DNA from: JAJCZZ01 sp964569085
GTDB taxonomy: Bacteria > Gemmatimonadota > Gemmatimonadetes > Longimicrobiales > Gaopeijiaceae
Reading direction: 5' to 3'
Length of the DNA: 64,000 bases
NCBI GenBank assembly: GCA_964569085.1
Contig: CAZMTA010000007.1
Span: 75,390 to 139,389 of the forward strand
Under the pieces are notes generated by a model, which saw nothing but the letters and a program-made list of their open reading frames with translations, made no database searches and was not told the origin of the DNA. Shown piece after piece: positions 48,415-56,701 of the stretch. The translations under genes and the position numbers were made by a program. Numbering within the stretch: the first letter of the stretch is position 1; each line of letters starts with the position of its first letter.

Positions 48415-49236
48415 TCAGGCGCCCGGGGTCGGCGGGGGTGGTGCGTCGTCCTCTTCTTCGTCGCCGTCGCCGGAGAGCGCGGCGCGCACCACCTCCAGGA
48501 CGCCGTCGTCCATGTCGTCGACGCCCAGCATCCAGCGGAGGTAGTCGGGCTCCTCCCGGGCCACCTCGGCCAGGGAGCGGCCGCGGTGCTTGCCCCGGCG
48601 GAAGAGCCGGTCGTCGTCGTCGGTGGACTCGAACCAGCGGTCCACCTCGGAGAGGATGGGGGCGTACTCGTCGCAGTACGCGTGGAGCCCCTCCAGCGTC
48701 CGCGGGAGGTGGGGGTAGCGGTCGAGCTGGGCGCCCAGGACCGCCGCCGAGGTGCGGATGTCGCCGAGGGCCGTGTGGGCCTCCTCGTGCTCGCGCCCCA
48801 GGTAGAAGCGGGCGGCGGCGGAGAGGTCCCGGGGCTCCTCGCGGTGGAAGATGTTCTGCATGTCCACCACGCGCCGGCCCTCCAGGACCAGCTCGAGCCC
48901 GCACCGCTTGAACTCCTCCTGGAGCATGCGCAGGTCGAAGCGCCGCACGTTGAAGCCGCCCAGGTCGCAGTCGTCCAGGAGCTGGAGGAGGGCCCTGGCC
49001 CGGGCGCAGAAGGGCGCCTTGTCGGCCACGTCCTCGTCGGTGATCCCGTGGACCGCGGTGGCCTCGGCCGGGATCGGGATGCCCGGGTTGAAGCGGCGGA
49101 CCCGCTCCATGACGTCGCCCTGGGGCGTCATCTTGATGAGGGCGAGCTCGACGATGCGGTCGTTCCGCATGTCGAGCCCCGTGGTCTCCAGGTCGAAGAA
49201 GACCAGGGGGCGCTCGAGGTCGAAGGGCAGCTGCAT
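48415..49236 (-). CDS. DnaQ-like 3'-5' exonuclease (DEDDh family)
   Basis: A 273-residue protein whose first 180 residues are an RNase-T/DnaQ exonuclease domain. Asp15 and Glu17 are in 'LVFFDLETTGLDMRNDRIVE', the second Asp is in 'LGGFNVRRFDLRML', and the His and last Asp are in 'EEAHTALGDIRTS', so the DEDDh set is complete. The C-terminal part contains 'FRRGKHRGRSLAEVAREEPD' followed by 'YLRWML', a DUF3820-like module also seen in exonuclease-like proteins. It may be a proofreading or RNA-trimming enzyme. AGGAG precedes the ATG. Confidence 0.93.
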   Translation of the reverse strand: MQLPFDLERPLVFFDLETTGLDMRNDRIVELALIKMTPQGDVMERVRRFNPGIPIPAEATAVHGITDEDVADKAPFCARARALLQLLDDCDLGGFNVRRFDLRMLQEEFKRCGLELVLEGRRVVDMQNIFHREEPRDLSAAARFYLGREHEEAHTALGDIRTSAAVLGAQLDRYPHLPRTLEGLHAYCDEYAPILSEVDRWFESTDDDDRLFRRGKHRGRSLAEVAREEPDYLRWMLGVDDMDDGVLEVVRAALSGDGDEEEDDAPPPPTPGA

Positions 49237-49269
49237 GGGCTCCTGGGCGGCGGCGTGTCGGTGGGCCGA

Positions 49270-49298
49270 AACATACCCGATGCCCGCGGGGTGTGCAT
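49270..49298 (-). promoter_or_regulatory. Promoter of the DnaQ-like exonuclease gene
   Basis: ATGCAC (49293-49298), 17-base spacer, TATGTT (49270-49275) on the minus strand, about 35 bases before the start codon. The -35 resembles the TTGCAC upstream of the CoA-binding protein gene. Confidence 0.45.
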
Positions 49299-49353
49299 CC
49301 GTCCCGGGACGCGGCGGGCGGCCCCGGACAGAGACGTTCTCCAGGGAGGAGCC

Positions 49354-50349
49354 ATGTCGGACACGATGCGCGCGGTGGTGATCACGGAGCCCGGCGGGAC
49401 GGACGTCCTCGAGGTGCGCGAGGTCCCCCGGCCCGAGCCGCCGCAGGGATGGGTCCGGGTCCGGGTGGCCACCTCGGGGATCAACCGGGCCGACCTCCTC
49501 CAGCGGCGCGGGTCCTACCCGGTGCCCGACGGCTACCCCGAGGACATCCCCGGTCTCGAGTTCTCCGGCGTGGTCGAGGCGGTGGGGAAGGGCGTGGCCG
49601 ACGCCCGGGAGGGCGACCGCGTCATGGCCATCGTCGGGGGCGGCGGCTGCGCCGAGGCCGTGTGCGTCCCGGCCTCCTCGCTGATCCCCGTTCCGGAGAA
49701 CCTGGGGCTGGCCGAGGCCGGCGCCGTCCCGGAGGTCTTCCTCACCGCCTTCGACGCGGTGCGCCTCCAGGAGAAGCTCGCCCGGGGAGAGACGCTCCTC
49801 GTCCACGCCGTGGGAAGCGGGGTGGGCACCGCCGCCCTCCAGATGGCCCGGGCGTGGGGCGTGCGCGTCATCGGGACGTCCCGAACGCCGGAGAAGCTCG
49901 AGCGGGCCGCCGGGCTGGGGCTGGAGGAGGCCGTCCTGGGCGGCGCCGACCGGGATTGGGCCGCCGAGGTCCTGGAGCGCACGGACGGGCGGGGCGTGGA
50001 CGTGATCCTGGACCTGGTGGGCGGCGCGTACCTGGCGGGGAACCAGCGCGTCCTGGCCGAGCGGGGGCGCCACATCGTCGTGGGCGTGCCCTCCGGGCCG
50101 AAGGCCGAGGTCGACCTGCGGGCCCTCATGGGCGCCCGGGGCTCCATCCGCGGCACGGTGCTGCGGGCCCGTCCCGAGGAGGAGAAGGCGGCGCTGGCGC
50201 GGGCCTTCGAGGAGGAGGTCCTCCCCCTCCTGGCCACCGGCGAGGTCCGCCCGGTGGTGGACCGGGTCTTCCCGCCGGAGGAGGTGGGGAAGGCCCACGA
50301 CTACATGGCCGAGAACCGGACGTTCGGGAAGGTGCTGCTGGAGTGGTGA
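49354..50349 (+). CDS. NAD(P)H:quinone oxidoreductase, zinc-free MDR family (QOR-like)
   Basis: A 331-residue medium-chain reductase close to zeta-crystallin and PIG3. The N-terminal catalytic domain has 'VATSGINRADLLQRRGSYPV' and 'DIPGLEFSGVVEAVGKGV', and the Rossmann motif is 'TLLVHAVGSGVGTAALQMAR'. The 'ERGRHIVVGVPSGPKAEVDL' segment and C-terminal 'FPPEEVGKAHDYMAENRTFG' are typical. Zinc ligands are absent, as in quinone reductases. AGGGAGGAG before the ATG is a strong ribosome-binding site. It would reduce quinones or enones with NADPH. Confidence 0.94.
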   Translation: MSDTMRAVVITEPGGTDVLEVREVPRPEPPQGWVRVRVATSGINRADLLQRRGSYPVPDGYPEDIPGLEFSGVVEAVGKGVADAREGDRVMAIVGGGGCAEAVCVPASSLIPVPENLGLAEAGAVPEVFLTAFDAVRLQEKLARGETLLVHAVGSGVGTAALQMARAWGVRVIGTSRTPEKLERAAGLGLEEAVLGGADRDWAAEVLERTDGRGVDVILDLVGGAYLAGNQRVLAERGRHIVVGVPSGPKAEVDLRALMGARGSIRGTVLRARPEEEKAALARAFEEEVLPLLATGEVRPVVDRVFPPEEVGKAHDYMAENRTFGKVLLEW

Positions 50350-50353
50350 GGGG

Positions 50354-50373
50354 GCGGGGGCCGCGGCCCCCGC
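50354..50373. terminator. 20-bp perfect palindrome between convergent genes
   Basis: GCGGGGGCCG followed by CGGCCCCCGC, between the stop of the quinone oxidoreductase gene and the stop of the YdhR-like gene. A hairpin can form in either transcript. There is no T-run. Confidence 0.4.
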
Positions 50374-50380
50374 CGCGCCC

Positions 50381-50668
50381 CTAGCTCCGCAGCGGGAAGA
50401 GCACCTCGAAGACCTCGATCTCCGGGGGCTCGACCACCTGGTAGGCCTCGGCGATGGTCCCGGCCAGCTCCGATTCCTTGAAGTCCTGCATGGCCTCCAG
50501 GGAGTCCCAGAGGTAGACGCCGGCGTACTCCCCCGGCCCCTCCCGGCGCACGTAGTACTTCTGGGCCAGGCCGGGGAGGGCCCGGAACTCGGGCGCCCGC
50601 TCCCGGGCCACGCGCTGGAGCTCGTCGTCGTCCAGCGCCGAGCGCAGCTTCACGATCTGCAGGATCAC
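50381..50668 (-). CDS. Small ferredoxin-like-fold protein (YdhR/ABM-like)
   Basis: A 95-residue protein beginning from GTG with MILQIVKLRSALDDDELQRV. It contains 'GLAQKYYVRREGPGEYAGVY', 'LWDSLEAMQDFKESELAGTI' and a final strand. This is the dimeric alpha+beta barrel pattern of YdhR or antibiotic-biosynthesis monooxygenases. AGGAGC lies six bases before the start. Members are putative monooxygenases acting on small quinols or have no proven activity. The adjacency to a quinone oxidoreductase gene is suggestive, although the genes are convergent. Confidence 0.75.
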   Translation of the reverse strand: MILQIVKLRSALDDDELQRVARERAPEFRALPGLAQKYYVRREGPGEYAGVYLWDSLEAMQDFKESELAGTIAEAYQVVEPPEIEVFEVLFPLRS

Positions 50669-50738
50669 GGGTCGCTCCTCTGGAAGGGCTCGTCGGGGGC
50701 CGGCGCCGACGGCACCGGCCCCGCGGGCGTCCGGTGCG

Positions 50739-52121
50739 CTACCGCCCGATGAGCCCCGTGGGGAACACCACCAGGCTCTCGTTTCCGTCGGCTCCCACGG
50801 CGGCCACGCCGTAGAGCCAGTTGTCGATGACCATGCCCTCCAGCGTGTACTCGGTAACGTCGGGGCCCACGAAGCGGGAGTGCTGCCACTGGGGCTCGTC
50901 GGTCCGGCGCCAGTAGATCTTGTAGCCCGCCAGGTCCGGGTGGTCCACGGCGGACCACTGGAGGGTGGTGGACGGACGCACCGCCCCGCCGATGAGGACC
51001 TCGTCGGGCTCGGGCGGCGCCCAGGCCAGGGAGGCCAGCACCGCGGCGTTCACCGCGGTCAGGTTGGCGGCGTGATGGAAGTCCACGCCCTCGACGACGT
51101 CGCCGTACTCCCGGCCGTTCTCCACCCGGATGTTCTGGTGCTGCCGGTCGTAGTGCTCGTGGGTCTCCATGATGCGCACCGCCGGGAAGCCCTCGTCGTT
51201 GAAGGGCCGGTGGTGGCCGCCCCGGCCGAAGCGGTCCAGGCGGTAGATCATCATGGCGTCGAGGTTCGTGAAGTACGTCTCGGTGATCCGGTCGATGTAG
51301 CGGGCGAGCTGCCGGGAGGGGCCGTCCACCTCGCCGCCGTAGAAGCGGTAGCGCCGGATCTCGTCCTCGGTGGCCGTGACCGGGAAGGGCTGGCTGAAGA
51401 CGCGGAAGGTGTTGTTCTCCGTCACGCCGTCGATGCCGGAGATGTTGCCGATCATGTCGTTGTTCAGCACCCCCACGATGTCCCAGCCCTCCTCGCGAGC
51501 CACCCGGGCCATGTGCTGGCCGCCCCACAGCCCCTGCTCCTCGCCGGAGAGGCCGACCAGGATGACGCTGGTGGGGAACTCGTACCGGGTGAGCACGCGC
51601 GCCGCCTCGATGACGCCGGCCATGCCCGAGGCGTTGTCGTTGGCGCCGGGGGCGTCGGTCTCGCCGTCGGTGCCGTTGGAGGCCCGGGAGTCGATGTCCC
51701 CGCTCATGATGACGTAGCGGTCGGGGTGGACGGTCCCCCGGATGACGCCGATGACGTTCACCACGTTGACGGGCTCGGGGATCCGGCCGCTCATCTCCGG
51801 CGTGACCACGGACTCCTGGTAGTAGACGTCCATGCACCCGCCGCAGTCCGCCGAGATGCGGTCCATCTCGTCCTTGATCCAGCGCCGGGCCGCGCCGATG
51901 CCCCGGGTGGCCGAGACGGTGTCGGAGAGGGTGTTGCGCGTTCCGAAGCCCGCCAGCGTCCGGATGTCGGACTCGATGCGCTCCGCCGAGGGGGCGCCGG
52001 CGATGTCGTAGAGGCGGAGGTCCACCGCCGGGGGCGCGGTCTGGGCCGCGGTCGCCCGGGGGGCGGCGAGGGCGCCGACGACGGCGAGGACGAGGGCGAA
52101 GGCGGGGATTCTGGGTGCCAT
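50739..52121 (-). CDS. Secreted M28-family zinc peptidase
   Basis: A 460-residue exported aminopeptidase-like protein with signal peptide 'FALVLAVVGALAAPRATAAQ'. Metal and catalytic residues appear in 'DAPGANDNASGMAGVIEAAR', the Glu pair in 'ILVGLSGEEQGLWGG', the Asp in 'VGVLNNDMIGN', and the late His in 'IMETHEHYDRQHQN'. The first metal position reads 'VIMSGDIDSRAS', with Asp where many family members have His. An Fn3-like domain follows at the C-terminus. GGAAGGAGC precedes the ATG. Probable function: peptide degradation outside the cytoplasm. Confidence 0.9.
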   Translation of the reverse strand: MAPRIPAFALVLAVVGALAAPRATAAQTAPPAVDLRLYDIAGAPSAERIESDIRTLAGFGTRNTLSDTVSATRGIGAARRWIKDEMDRISADCGGCMDVYYQESVVTPEMSGRIPEPVNVVNVIGVIRGTVHPDRYVIMSGDIDSRASNGTDGETDAPGANDNASGMAGVIEAARVLTRYEFPTSVILVGLSGEEQGLWGGQHMARVAREEGWDIVGVLNNDMIGNISGIDGVTENNTFRVFSQPFPVTATEDEIRRYRFYGGEVDGPSRQLARYIDRITETYFTNLDAMMIYRLDRFGRGGHHRPFNDEGFPAVRIMETHEHYDRQHQNIRVENGREYGDVVEGVDFHHAANLTAVNAAVLASLAWAPPEPDEVLIGGAVRPSTTLQWSAVDHPDLAGYKIYWRRTDEPQWQHSRFVGPDVTEYTLEGMVIDNWLYGVAAVGADGNESLVVFPTGLIGR

Positions 52122-52261
52122 GGTGCGCGGAGCTCCTTCCGGGTGGGTCGTGGGACCGCTGAACATCGGGGGAGGCCCGGGGATCCGACAAGGAGGACGC
52201 GCCCGGCGGGCGGACGCCGGGCGGCGGGGAGGCGGCTCGCGGAGGAGCGGGCCGGGGAGGC

Positions 52262-52777
52262 CTACGGCTGGAAGAGGACCGTGTCCCCGGGGCCCACGCC
52301 GTGCTCCTCGTACCACCCCTGGTTCGTCTCCAGGGCCCAGACGTACTCGCCCTCGGCGGCGTAGGTGGGGCAGGCCTCGGCGTAGAGGGCGTCGTCGCAG
52401 GGGTCCATGGACGTGACGCTCACGATGACGCCCGCGGTGTCCACGTACGCGATGTCCAGGGGGACGCGCGTGCGCCACATCCAGAAGCCCTCCTCGGGGG
52501 CGCGGATCTGGTCGAAGAGGAAGATCATCCCCGACTGCGGGTCCAGGCTCGGCCGCCGGGAGAGGCCGAAGGCCCGCTCCTCGTCGCTCTCGGCCACCTC
52601 CACCAGCAGGGGAAGGGAGTCCCCGCCGGAGAGCACCACCACCCGGGCGGTGTCGAAGGCGATGGGGGAGACCCAGTCCTCCTCGACCTCGCCTCCGCAC
52701 GCGGCGAAGACGGCCGCGACCAGGGCCGCCGCCACGGAGGCCCGGACGGCGGAGGGACGGGAGGCTCGGAGCGCCAC
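52262..52777 (-). CDS. DUF192 lipoprotein
   Basis: A 171-residue lipoprotein with an Ala-rich signal ending 'VAAVFAACGG', so the Cys would be lipidated. The mature part is a DUF192 domain with 'LLVEVAESDEERAFGLSRRP', 'GMIFLFDQ', 'FWMWRTRVPLDIAYVD' and 'YVWALETNQGWYEEHGVGPG'. These are the conserved strands of this small beta-barrel family. Its biochemical function is unknown. The GTG start is the only start giving the full signal. It lies 8 bases downstream of the 2-oxoglutarate dehydrogenase stop, likely in the same transcript. Confidence 0.92.
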   Translation of the reverse strand: MALRASRPSAVRASVAAALVAAVFAACGGEVEEDWVSPIAFDTARVVVLSGGDSLPLLVEVAESDEERAFGLSRRPSLDPQSGMIFLFDQIRAPEEGFWMWRTRVPLDIAYVDTAGVIVSVTSMDPCDDALYAEACPTYAAEGEYVWALETNQGWYEEHGVGPGDTVLFQP

Positions 52778-52785
52778 GTGCCCGG

Positions 52786-55650
52786 CTACTCCGCGCTCTC
52801 CTGGAGACCCAGGGCCTCCAGGACGATGCGCTCCTGCTCCTCCTTGTGGTCCTTGGCCTTCCCCTCGGCGGGGCTCGCCCGCTCGGGCCGTGCCACGTAC
52901 GACATCTTCACCTTCCGGGGCACCACCGCCCGGAGCCGCGGCCCCACGAAGGTCAGCCCGCCCATGTTGCGCGGCTCCTCCTGGGTCCAGACGACCTCCT
53001 CCAGGTTCGGGTACGCCTGCATGAGCACCGAGAGGGCGTCCTCGGGGAAGGGGTAGAAGAGCTCCAGGCGGCAGAGCGCCGTGTGGGAGGCCTCCTCCCG
53101 GCGGGCGTGGCCCTGCATGTCGTAGTAGACCTTCCCGGCGCAGAGCACGAGGCGCGTGATGGCCGCGGGGTCCTCCACGGTGGGATCGGCGAGGACGTGC
53201 TTGAAGTTGCCCTCGGTCACCTCCGACACCGGCGAGGTGGCCATGGGGAGGCGCAGGAGGCTCTTGGGCGACATGACCACCATGGGCCGCTCGGGGCGGC
53301 GCAGCGCCTGGCGGCGCAGGAGGTGGAAGTACTGGCCCGGGGTCGTGGGGTACGTCACCCGCATGTTCCCCTCGGCGCAGAGCTGGAGGAACCGCTCCAG
53401 GCGCGCGCTGGAGTGCTCCGGCCCCTGGCCCTCGTAGCCGTGGGGGAGGAGGAGCGTGAGGCGGGAGTACTGGCCCCACTTGGTGAAGCCCGAGGAGAGG
53501 AACTGGTCGATGATGACCTGGGCGACGTTCACGAAGTCGCCGAACTGGGCCTCCCAGAGCACCACGTCCGTGTCGGCGCCCACCGAGTAGCCGTACTCGA
53601 AGCCCATGACCGCCGTCTCGGTGAGCGGCGAGTTGAAGACCTCGAGGCGGGTGTCGGCCACCTGCTGGAGGGGCACGAACTCCCGCCCGTCGTTCACGTC
53701 GTGGACCACCATGTGGCGGTGGCTGAACGTGCCCCGCTCGGCGTCCTGGCCGGTGAGGCGGATGGGGATGCCGTCCTGGAGGAGCGAGCCGAAGGCCAGC
53801 GCCTCGGCGTGCCCCCAGTCGAGCTGCTTGTCCGGGCCGAAGTCCCCGGTGCGGCGCTCCACCTGCTTCCACAGCTTGGGGTGGGGCTCGAAGCCCTCCG
53901 GGACCGTGAAGAGCGCCTCGTTGATGGCCTCGAGGCGCTCCATCTCCACGCCGGTGCTGTCGGGCACGACGGGGGTCTCGTACTCGGGGTCCGGCCCCTC
54001 GTCCTCCACGGGCTCGTACTCCCGGACGTTCTCCTGGGCCTCGCGGAGGACCTCGGCCTGCCGGTCCTCCATGGCCTGGGCCTCCTCCTCGCTGAGGACG
54101 CCCTCCTCCACCAGCCGCCGGGCGTAGAGCGTCCGGACGGTGGGGTGCTTCTCGATCTTGGCGTACAGGAGGGGCTGGGTGTAGCTCGGCTCGTCCCCCT
54201 CGTTGTGGCCGTGGCGCCGGTACCCGACGAGGTCGATGACGAAGTCGTCGTGGAACTCGGAGCGCCACGCCATCGCCAGACGGACCGCGGCCAGGCAGGC
54301 CTCGGGGTCGTCGGCGTTCACGTGCACGATGGGGATCCCGTACCCCTTGGCCAGGTCGCTGGCGTAGGTGGTGGAGCGGCCCTCGCCCGGGTCGGTGGTG
54401 AAGCCGACCTGGTTGTTCACGATGATGTGGATCGTGCCGCCCACGTCGTAGCCCTGGAGGCGAGCCATGTTGAGCGTCTCCGCCACCACGCCCTCGGCGG
54501 CGAAGGCGGCGTCCCCGTGCATGAGGATGGGGACGACCGAGCTCCGGTCCGGGGCCTGGTCGGCGCCGCGGCCGGGGTACTGGCGCACCCGGGCGAAGCC
54601 GTCCACCACCGGGTTCACGAACTCCAGGTGGCTGGGGTTGGGCATGAGCGTGACGTCGATCTCGCCCAGGTCGCCCAGGTCCCGCACGGTGTGGGCGCCG
54701 TGGTGGTACTTCACGTCGCCGGTGCCGGCCACGTCCAGGGCGCCGCCCTGGAGGCTCGGACCCTCGAACTCCGCCAGGAGCTCCCCGTAGGAGACGCCGA
54801 GGGTGTGGGTCAGCACGTTGAGGCGGCCCCGGTGCGCCATGCCCAGGACGGCCTGGTCGGCGCCGTCGCGTCGGGCCTCCTCCAGCGCCAGGTCGAGCAT
54901 GGGGACGAGCATGTCGTCCCCTTCCACGCTGAAGCGCTTCTGCCCCAGGTAGGCCCGGTGCAGGAACTGCTCGAGCCCCTCCACCTCGGTGAGGCGCTGG
55001 AGGATCTTCTTCCGGTCCTCCCCCGAGAGCTCGGGGAGGTGCCCGCCCGACTCCACGTGGTCCCAGAGCCAGTCGACCTTCAGGTGGTCGTCCAGGTGCT
55101 CGAACTCGTAGCCGATGGAGCCGGCGTAGATGTCCCGGAGCTCGTTCAGGGCGTCGGCGACGGACTTGTCGCCGGCGTCGTCCTGGATGAGGGAGGCCGG
55201 GAGCTCGGCCAGCTCGTCCATGGACGTCCCGAAGAAGGCCGGGGTCAGCTGCGGGTGGCCCGGCGGGGTGGAGCCCAGCGGGTCGATGTGGGCGAGCTGG
55301 TGGCCGTGATCCCGGAACGCCTGGATCAGCGCCGCCGCCCGGGAGATGACCGGGAGGGCGTCGCGCAGGTCCCGGTCGGGCGCGGTGTGGTGGCGCACCC
55401 CCGTCGCGGCCTGGGCGGGCGCCTCCTGGGCGGCCGGAGCGGCGGGCCGGGCCTGGACGACCTGGGCGGGCGCTCCCCGGTACCCGTTGAGCTGCTCGGG
55501 TACGAAGAGGCCGTCGCCGGTGGCGCGGGCGCCACCGTCGGCGAAGTACCGTCGCCAGGCCTCGGGGACCGACTCGGGGTCACGGGCGTACTGCTCGAAC
55601 ATCTCCTGAGCGTACGCGGCGTTCTGGCTGTCGAAGAGGGGTTCGTCCAT
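52786..55650 (-). CDS. sucA: 2-oxoglutarate dehydrogenase E1 component
   Basis: A 954-residue ThDP enzyme of the citric acid cycle that decarboxylates 2-oxoglutarate and passes the succinyl group to E2. The N-terminal 'YARDPESVPEAWRRYFAD' tail binds E2/E3. 'AVLGMAHRGRLNVLTHTLG', 'SHLEFVNPVVDGFAR' and the ThDP motif 'MHGDAAFAAEGVVAETLNMA' followed by 'IHIIVNNQVGFTT' are present. The C-terminal half has 'FGSLLQDGIPIRLTGQDAER' and 'TFSHRH'. It lacks the fused E2 catalytic domain of actinobacterial Kgd, so separate E2 and E3 genes are expected; none is adjacent. A TAGTTT element upstream may be the -10. Confidence 0.95.
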   Translation of the reverse strand: MDEPLFDSQNAAYAQEMFEQYARDPESVPEAWRRYFADGGARATGDGLFVPEQLNGYRGAPAQVVQARPAAPAAQEAPAQAATGVRHHTAPDRDLRDALPVISRAAALIQAFRDHGHQLAHIDPLGSTPPGHPQLTPAFFGTSMDELAELPASLIQDDAGDKSVADALNELRDIYAGSIGYEFEHLDDHLKVDWLWDHVESGGHLPELSGEDRKKILQRLTEVEGLEQFLHRAYLGQKRFSVEGDDMLVPMLDLALEEARRDGADQAVLGMAHRGRLNVLTHTLGVSYGELLAEFEGPSLQGGALDVAGTGDVKYHHGAHTVRDLGDLGEIDVTLMPNPSHLEFVNPVVDGFARVRQYPGRGADQAPDRSSVVPILMHGDAAFAAEGVVAETLNMARLQGYDVGGTIHIIVNNQVGFTTDPGEGRSTTYASDLAKGYGIPIVHVNADDPEACLAAVRLAMAWRSEFHDDFVIDLVGYRRHGHNEGDEPSYTQPLLYAKIEKHPTVRTLYARRLVEEGVLSEEEAQAMEDRQAEVLREAQENVREYEPVEDEGPDPEYETPVVPDSTGVEMERLEAINEALFTVPEGFEPHPKLWKQVERRTGDFGPDKQLDWGHAEALAFGSLLQDGIPIRLTGQDAERGTFSHRHMVVHDVNDGREFVPLQQVADTRLEVFNSPLTETAVMGFEYGYSVGADTDVVLWEAQFGDFVNVAQVIIDQFLSSGFTKWGQYSRLTLLLPHGYEGQGPEHSSARLERFLQLCAEGNMRVTYPTTPGQYFHLLRRQALRRPERPMVVMSPKSLLRLPMATSPVSEVTEGNFKHVLADPTVEDPAAITRLVLCAGKVYYDMQGHARREEASHTALCRLELFYPFPEDALSVLMQAYPNLEEVVWTQEEPRNMGGLTFVGPRLRAVVPRKVKMSYVARPERASPAEGKAKDHKEEQERIVLEALGLQESAE

Positions 55651-55736
55651 GGGAGGCGGCTCGGGTACGGTGCCCGGAGGGATGGGACAACCCCTAAACT
55701 ATGCGATTCCACCGGAGGATTGGAGGCGTGGAGGCC

Positions 55737-56495
55737 ATGGATTTCCGAGTCGTGTCCGAGGGGGCGTCGCCTCCGGCGCCGGGGTTCGTGCACCCCGGAT
55801 GGCGGGAAGCCTTCCCCTGGCTCGTCCAGGGGACCACCGGCCGCGCCCACGAGGGCGCCCCGCTGGACCTGGGACTCTTCTCCGACGCGTCGCCCTCCCG
55901 CGCCGTCCAGGACGGGTGGGCCCGCCTCCGCCGGGCCGCGGGGCTTTCCCGGGTCGTCCACGCCCCCCAGGTGCACGGCGCCGCGGTGCGCTGGCACGAC
56001 GACGGCCCCCCGGGGCTCCAGGTGGCGGAGCCGTGCGACGGGCACGCCACGGACCGGCCGGGGATCCTCCTGACGGTCTCGGTGGCGGACTGCGTGCCGG
56101 CCTTCGTGGTGGACCCCGAGCGGCGGGCCGTGGCGGTGGTGCACGCCGGGTGGCGCGGCGCCGCGGCGGGGATCCTCGAGCGGGGGATCGCGGTCCTGGG
56201 GGAGCGGGCCGGCTCCCGGCCCGGCGATCTCCACGTCCACCTCGGCCCCTCCATCTGCGGGGACTGCTACGAGGTGGGGCCCGAGGTCTTCGAGGCCCTG
56301 GGGCTCCCGGTCCCCGACACCAACACCCCGGTGGACCTCCGCGCCGCCCTGGCGGACCGGGCCCGGAGGACGGGCGTGGACCCGGAGCGGATCACGATCT
56401 CCGGGCGGTGCACCCTGTGCGACCTCGGGGAGCACTTCTCCCACCGGGGCGGCGACGGCCACCGTCAGGTGGGCTATCTGGGCATCCGTCCGTGA
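55737..56495 (+). CDS. Laccase-domain purine nucleoside phosphorylase/polyphenol oxidase (YfiH family)
   Basis: A 252-residue protein of the YfiH/CNF1-like family, shown in relatives to act on purine nucleosides. The copper/zinc-type ligands are present: His in 'HAPQVHGAAV', Cys in 'LTVSVADCVPAFVVD' and His in 'VAVVHAGWRGAAAGIL'. 'HLGPSICGDCYEVGPEVFEA' and the C-terminal 'CTLCDLGEHFSHRGGDGHRQ' are characteristic. The ATG at 55737 or GTG at 55728 are both served by GGAGG sequences. The stop overlaps the start of the small Cys-rich gene (GTGA), opening a coupled three-gene set. Confidence 0.93.
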   Translation: MDFRVVSEGASPPAPGFVHPGWREAFPWLVQGTTGRAHEGAPLDLGLFSDASPSRAVQDGWARLRRAAGLSRVVHAPQVHGAAVRWHDDGPPGLQVAEPCDGHATDRPGILLTVSVADCVPAFVVDPERRAVAVVHAGWRGAAAGILERGIAVLGERAGSRPGDLHVHLGPSICGDCYEVGPEVFEALGLPVPDTNTPVDLRAALADRARRTGVDPERITISGRCTLCDLGEHFSHRGGDGHRQVGYLGIRP

Positions 56496-56701
56496 GCCCG
56501 GGCCCGCGCGGCCCCGACCCGGGGCTCTGCCGCACCTGCCTCCACCACCGGGTGGTGGCGAACCGGCGGGGTTCCCGTTTCTATCTCTGTGAGCGGTCCA
56601 CCACGGACCCTCGCTTCCCCAAATACCCGCCCCTCCCGGTCCTCCGGTGCGCCGGATACGAGCCGGGCGGGGAGGATCCCTACGAGAAGGAGTTCGGATG
56701 A
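56492..56701 (+). CDS. Small Cys-rich protein
   Basis: A 69-residue protein with four Cys: 'LCRTCLHHRVVANRRGSRFY', 'LCERSTTDPRFPKYPPLPVL' and 'RCAGYEP'. The spacing (CxxC, then two single Cys) suggests one zinc or a redox site. Small proteins with this NRRGSxFYxC...PxYPPLPVxxC pattern recur in several phyla as hypotheticals. Its GTG overlaps the YfiH stop, and its TGA overlaps the ATG of the OsmC gene, so it is certainly expressed with both. The function is unknown; redox partnership with the OsmC protein is only a guess. Confidence 0.8.
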   Translation: MSPGPRGPDPGLCRTCLHHRVVANRRGSRFYLCERSTTDPRFPKYPPLPVLRCAGYEPGGEDPYEKEFG

